Assembly: GCA_964590255.1 (NCBI GenBank)
Contig: CAZPYA010000010.1
Location: 1-64,000 of the forward strand
Length of the DNA stretch: 64,000 nt
Source of the DNA: JAKIYB01 sp964590255
GTDB taxonomy: Bacteria; Armatimonadota; Hebobacteria; CAIYQO01
Reading direction: 5' to 3'
In this document: one piece after another, positions 62,505-64,000 of the stretch
How the letters are laid out: each line of letters starts with the position of its first letter
Position numbering within the stretch: the stretch's first letter is position 1
The notes under the pieces: model-generated
What the model saw: only the letters and a program-made list of their open reading frames with translations
Database searches by the model: none
What the model was told of the DNA's origin: nothing
Program-made: the position numbers and the translations under genes

Positions 62505-62592
62505 GGGTAAGATAACCGCGCCAGTATCCTTACCCCCGGTTTTTCACATTTGTCACGAACCGAGGGTAAGACAGGGGTAAGGCGGGGGTAAG
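62505..62592. repeat. GGGTAAG repeat cluster
   Basis: Four direct copies of GGGTAAG (62505, 62564, 62575, 62586) and one inverted copy (62529-62535). The first pairs with the inverted copy in a hairpin. The last three are spaced 11 bases apart, one helical turn, as for a protein binding site upstream of the dapL promoter. Confidence 0.5.
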
Positions 62593-62649
62593 ACATGCCA
62601 GTCCGGCACGCCGCGGAGGCGCGAACGGCCCTTCCCCTGCCCCTGCATT

Positions 62650-62678
62650 TTGACATCCCCCCTCCCCCTCCGTATAAT
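62650..62678 (+). promoter_or_regulatory. Consensus sigma-70 promoter of dapL
   Basis: Perfect TTGACA and TATAAT boxes, 17 bases apart. The start of transcription should be near 62685, 42 bases upstream of the dapL ATG. Confidence 0.85.
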
Positions 62679-62684
62679 GATCAG

Positions 62685-62702
62685 CGCCGGGCAAACCCGG
62701 CG
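62685..62702 (+). promoter_or_regulatory. 5'-terminal hairpin of the dapL leader
   Basis: CGCCGGG pairs with CCCGGCG around a CAAA loop and is followed by ATTTTCTTTC. It resembles a terminator but would lie at the very 5' end of the transcript, so mRNA protection is the better explanation. Confidence 0.5.
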
Positions 62703-62726
62703 ATTTTCTTTCTGAGGAGCATTCCC

Positions 62727-63905
62727 ATGCAGATGGCCGATCGCCTGTTGAAGACGCCGCCGTATCCCTTCGCCGAGTTGGCGCGGTTGAAGCGCGAAGC
62801 GATTGCAAACGGGGTGGATTTGATCAATTTCGGCATCGGCGACCCGGATACGCCGACGCCCGACTTCGTAGTGAAGGCGATGCAGCAGGCGGTGGAGAAC
62901 CCGCTGTATCACCAGTACGACGAGACGGACATCGGTCTGCCGATGATGCTGGAGGCCATTGCCGCATGGTACGAGCAGCGCTTCGGCGTGGCGCTGAACC
63001 CGAAGACCGAGGTGCTGCGCCTCATCGGCTCGAAGGAAGGCATCGCGCACATGGCGTGGGCGGTGCTGAACCCCGGCGATCTGGTGCTGGTGCCCGACCC
63101 CGGCTATCCGGTCTACAAGGTGAGTACCCTCTTCGCCGACGCGGAGAGCTACTTCATGCCGCTGCTGCCCGAACGCGGGTTCATCCCCGACCTCGCCGCC
63201 ATCCCAACGGACGTAGCCGACCGCGCGAAGCTGATGTGGCTGTGTTACCCGAACAATCCCACCGGCGCCACGGTCGATCTCGACTTCCTGGCGGAGGCGG
63301 TGGCGTTTGCGAAGAAGCACGACATCCTCATCTGCATGGACCTGGCCTACTCCGAGGTATATTACGACGACAACTACGTGCCGCCCAGCATGCTGCAGGT
63401 TCCCGGCGCGAAGGACGTGTGCATCGAGTTCCATTCCTTCAGCAAGCCGTTCAACATGACCGGCTGGCGTATCGGCTGGGCGTGCGGCAACACCGACGCG
63501 CTGGCGGCGCTGAACAAGCTCAAAAGCAACCTGGACTCCGGCGCGTTCCTCGCCATCCAGGAGGCGGCGACGGTGGCGCTGACCACCGACACCACCGACT
63601 ATTTCCGCGATCTGCGCGCGATGTATCGCCGCCGCCGCGACCTGCTGGTGGATGGCCTCAACGCCGCCGGCTGGCAGGTGGCGAAGCCGAAGGGCGCCTT
63701 CTATGTGTGGACGCCGGCGCCCGCGGGCATGTCCGCGTCCGAGTGCGCGATGAAGCTGCTCAGCGACTGTGGCATTCTCGCCACCCCCGGCAGCGCCTAC
63801 GGCGCGCACGGCGAGGGCTTCGTCCGCTTCGCGCTCACCGTGCCGGCGCAGGACGTGGAAACGCGCATCGCCGAAGCCGTGGCGCGCATCAAGGCGAACT
63901 TCTAA
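62727..63905 (+). CDS. dapL: LL-diaminopimelate aminotransferase
   Basis: 392 residues of the class I/II PLP aminotransferases. It matches the LL-DAP aminotransferase group: PPYPFAELARLKREA, LINFGIGDPDTPTP, LRLIGSKEGIAHMAWAVLNP, VPDPGYPVYKVSTLF, CYPNNPTGA and SFSKPFNMTGWRIGW, whose Lys binds PLP. It converts tetrahydrodipicolinate to LL-diaminopimelate using glutamate, a short route to lysine and peptidoglycan. GAGGAG lies 7 bases before the ATG at 62727. The promoter and leader hairpin are directly upstream. An aspartate or alanine aminotransferase of the same fold is the main alternative. Confidence 0.8.
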   Translation: MQMADRLLKTPPYPFAELARLKREAIANGVDLINFGIGDPDTPTPDFVVKAMQQAVENPLYHQYDETDIGLPMMLEAIAAWYEQRFGVALNPKTEVLRLIGSKEGIAHMAWAVLNPGDLVLVPDPGYPVYKVSTLFADAESYFMPLLPERGFIPDLAAIPTDVADRAKLMWLCYPNNPTGATVDLDFLAEAVAFAKKHDILICMDLAYSEVYYDDNYVPPSMLQVPGAKDVCIEFHSFSKPFNMTGWRIGWACGNTDALAALNKLKSNLDSGAFLAIQEAATVALTTDTTDYFRDLRAMYRRRRDLLVDGLNAAGWQVAKPKGAFYVWTPAPAGMSASECAMKLLSDCGILATPGSAYGAHGEGFVRFALTVPAQDVETRIAEAVARIKANF

Positions 63906-63919
63906 ACAATGCACCGTCT

Positions 63920-63943
63920 CCCCCTCTCCTCGGGGAGAGGGGG
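63920..63943. repeat. GC-rich hairpin repeat before purD
   Basis: CCCCCTCTCC pairs with GGAGAGGGGG around TCGG, followed by GGCAGGGGGTGAGGGGGCG. This is the common intergenic hairpin class, and it is related in composition to the element at 19.1 kb. It could end dapL transcription. Confidence 0.65.
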
Positions 63944-63965
63944 CAGGGGGTGAGGGGGCGATATC

Positions 63966-64000
63966 ATGAGAGTCCTGGTCATCGGTTCCGGTGGGCGCGA
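63966..64000 (+). CDS. purD: Phosphoribosylamine-glycine ligase, N terminus only
   Basis: The last 35 bases encode MRVLVIGSGGR, the conserved opening of PurD (a nucleotide-binding G-rich turn, normally followed by EHA). The gene continues beyond the window. PurD joins phosphoribosylamine and glycine in purine synthesis. Only eleven residues are visible, so the call rests on this motif. Confidence 0.65.
   Translation, partial: MRVLVIGSGGR

Noticed and set aside
62685..62712. Transcription attenuator for dapL
   Set aside because: The hairpin would lie at the first bases of the RNA, leaving no room for a leader that could control it.
62553..63914. 453-codon minus-strand frame opposite dapL
   Set aside because: Shadow of the aminotransferase, His/Arg-rich without motifs.

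Overview
This is a GC-rich (roughly 60-65% by eye) bacterial chromosome fragment with about 45 protein genes on both strands. It carries no rRNA, tRNA, CRISPR array or intact transposase that I could recognise. Three runs of exactly 10 N (13064-13073, 30640-30649, 44768-44777) are scaffold gaps, each inside a gene, so this looks like a draft or metagenome assembly. The content points to a free-living glycan-degrading heterotroph: two heparinase II/III proteins, beta-helix lyases, a GH31 enzyme, a sialidase-like protein, a Gfo/Idh/MocA oxidoreductase, two UroD-fold proteins and remnants of a sulfatase. This mix, together with DapL-type lysine synthesis, recalls Armatimonadota, Lentisphaerota, Planctomycetota and similar phyla. 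No marker gene fixes the phylum, so that placement is inference.

Layout. 0-11 kb: ceramidase-like protein, pectate-lyase-fold protein, large secreted heparinase, then a minus-strand operon (kelch protein, Gfo/Idh/MocA oxidoreductase, polysaccharide deacetylase broken by an amber codon) and a divergent EamA transporter. 11.3-12.2 kb: a gene graveyard holding pieces of a heparinase, a large serine recombinase and a sulfatase. 12.2-15.4 kb: a PAS-GAF-PAS sensor with an anti-sigma-type ATPase domain, and a tryptophan-rich orphan. 15.6-23.2 kb: a compact five-gene operon, SWIM zinc finger, DUF5691, MoxR AAA ATPase, DUF5682 and vWA. This is the most system-like locus in the window. 23.4-30.3 kb: a radical SAM/SPASM protein with a PqqD-like N terminus overlapping a pseudopilin-like membrane gene, a DUF547 protein, a ferredoxin-nitroreductase fusion and a CPA2 antiporter with RCK domains. 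30.3-34.1 kb: three tandem zinc-ribbon membrane paralogues, cysK and a small membrane protein. 34.1-54.8 kb: a second carbohydrate region (beta-helix, FG-GAP-like, GH20/GH67-like, beta-propeller, heparinase, LacI regulator, UroD-like proteins, GH31, sialidase-like) interrupted by a LmeA-like lipoprotein, a fatty-acid desaturase, an M20 amidohydrolase and an esterase. 54.9-56.7 kb: a 58-residue winged-helix gene 7 bp upstream of a DNA adenine methyltransferase. 57-64 kb: ankyrin protein, a large sugar-hydrolase-like protein, a secreted protein split by one UGA, a promoter with a structured untranslated stretch, dapL and the first codons of purD.

At least five kinds of palindromic mobile or repetitive element lie between genes: a 145-bp MITE-like element in two clear copies (44.9 and 51.5 kb) with a probable diverged relative at 25.6 kb, a REPIN-like element (36.2 kb), an operon-splitting palindrome (19.1 kb), a short purD-leader hairpin and a 107-bp inverted repeat (62.3 kb). 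Several sit between convergent genes, and one supplies the stop codon of the GH31 gene.
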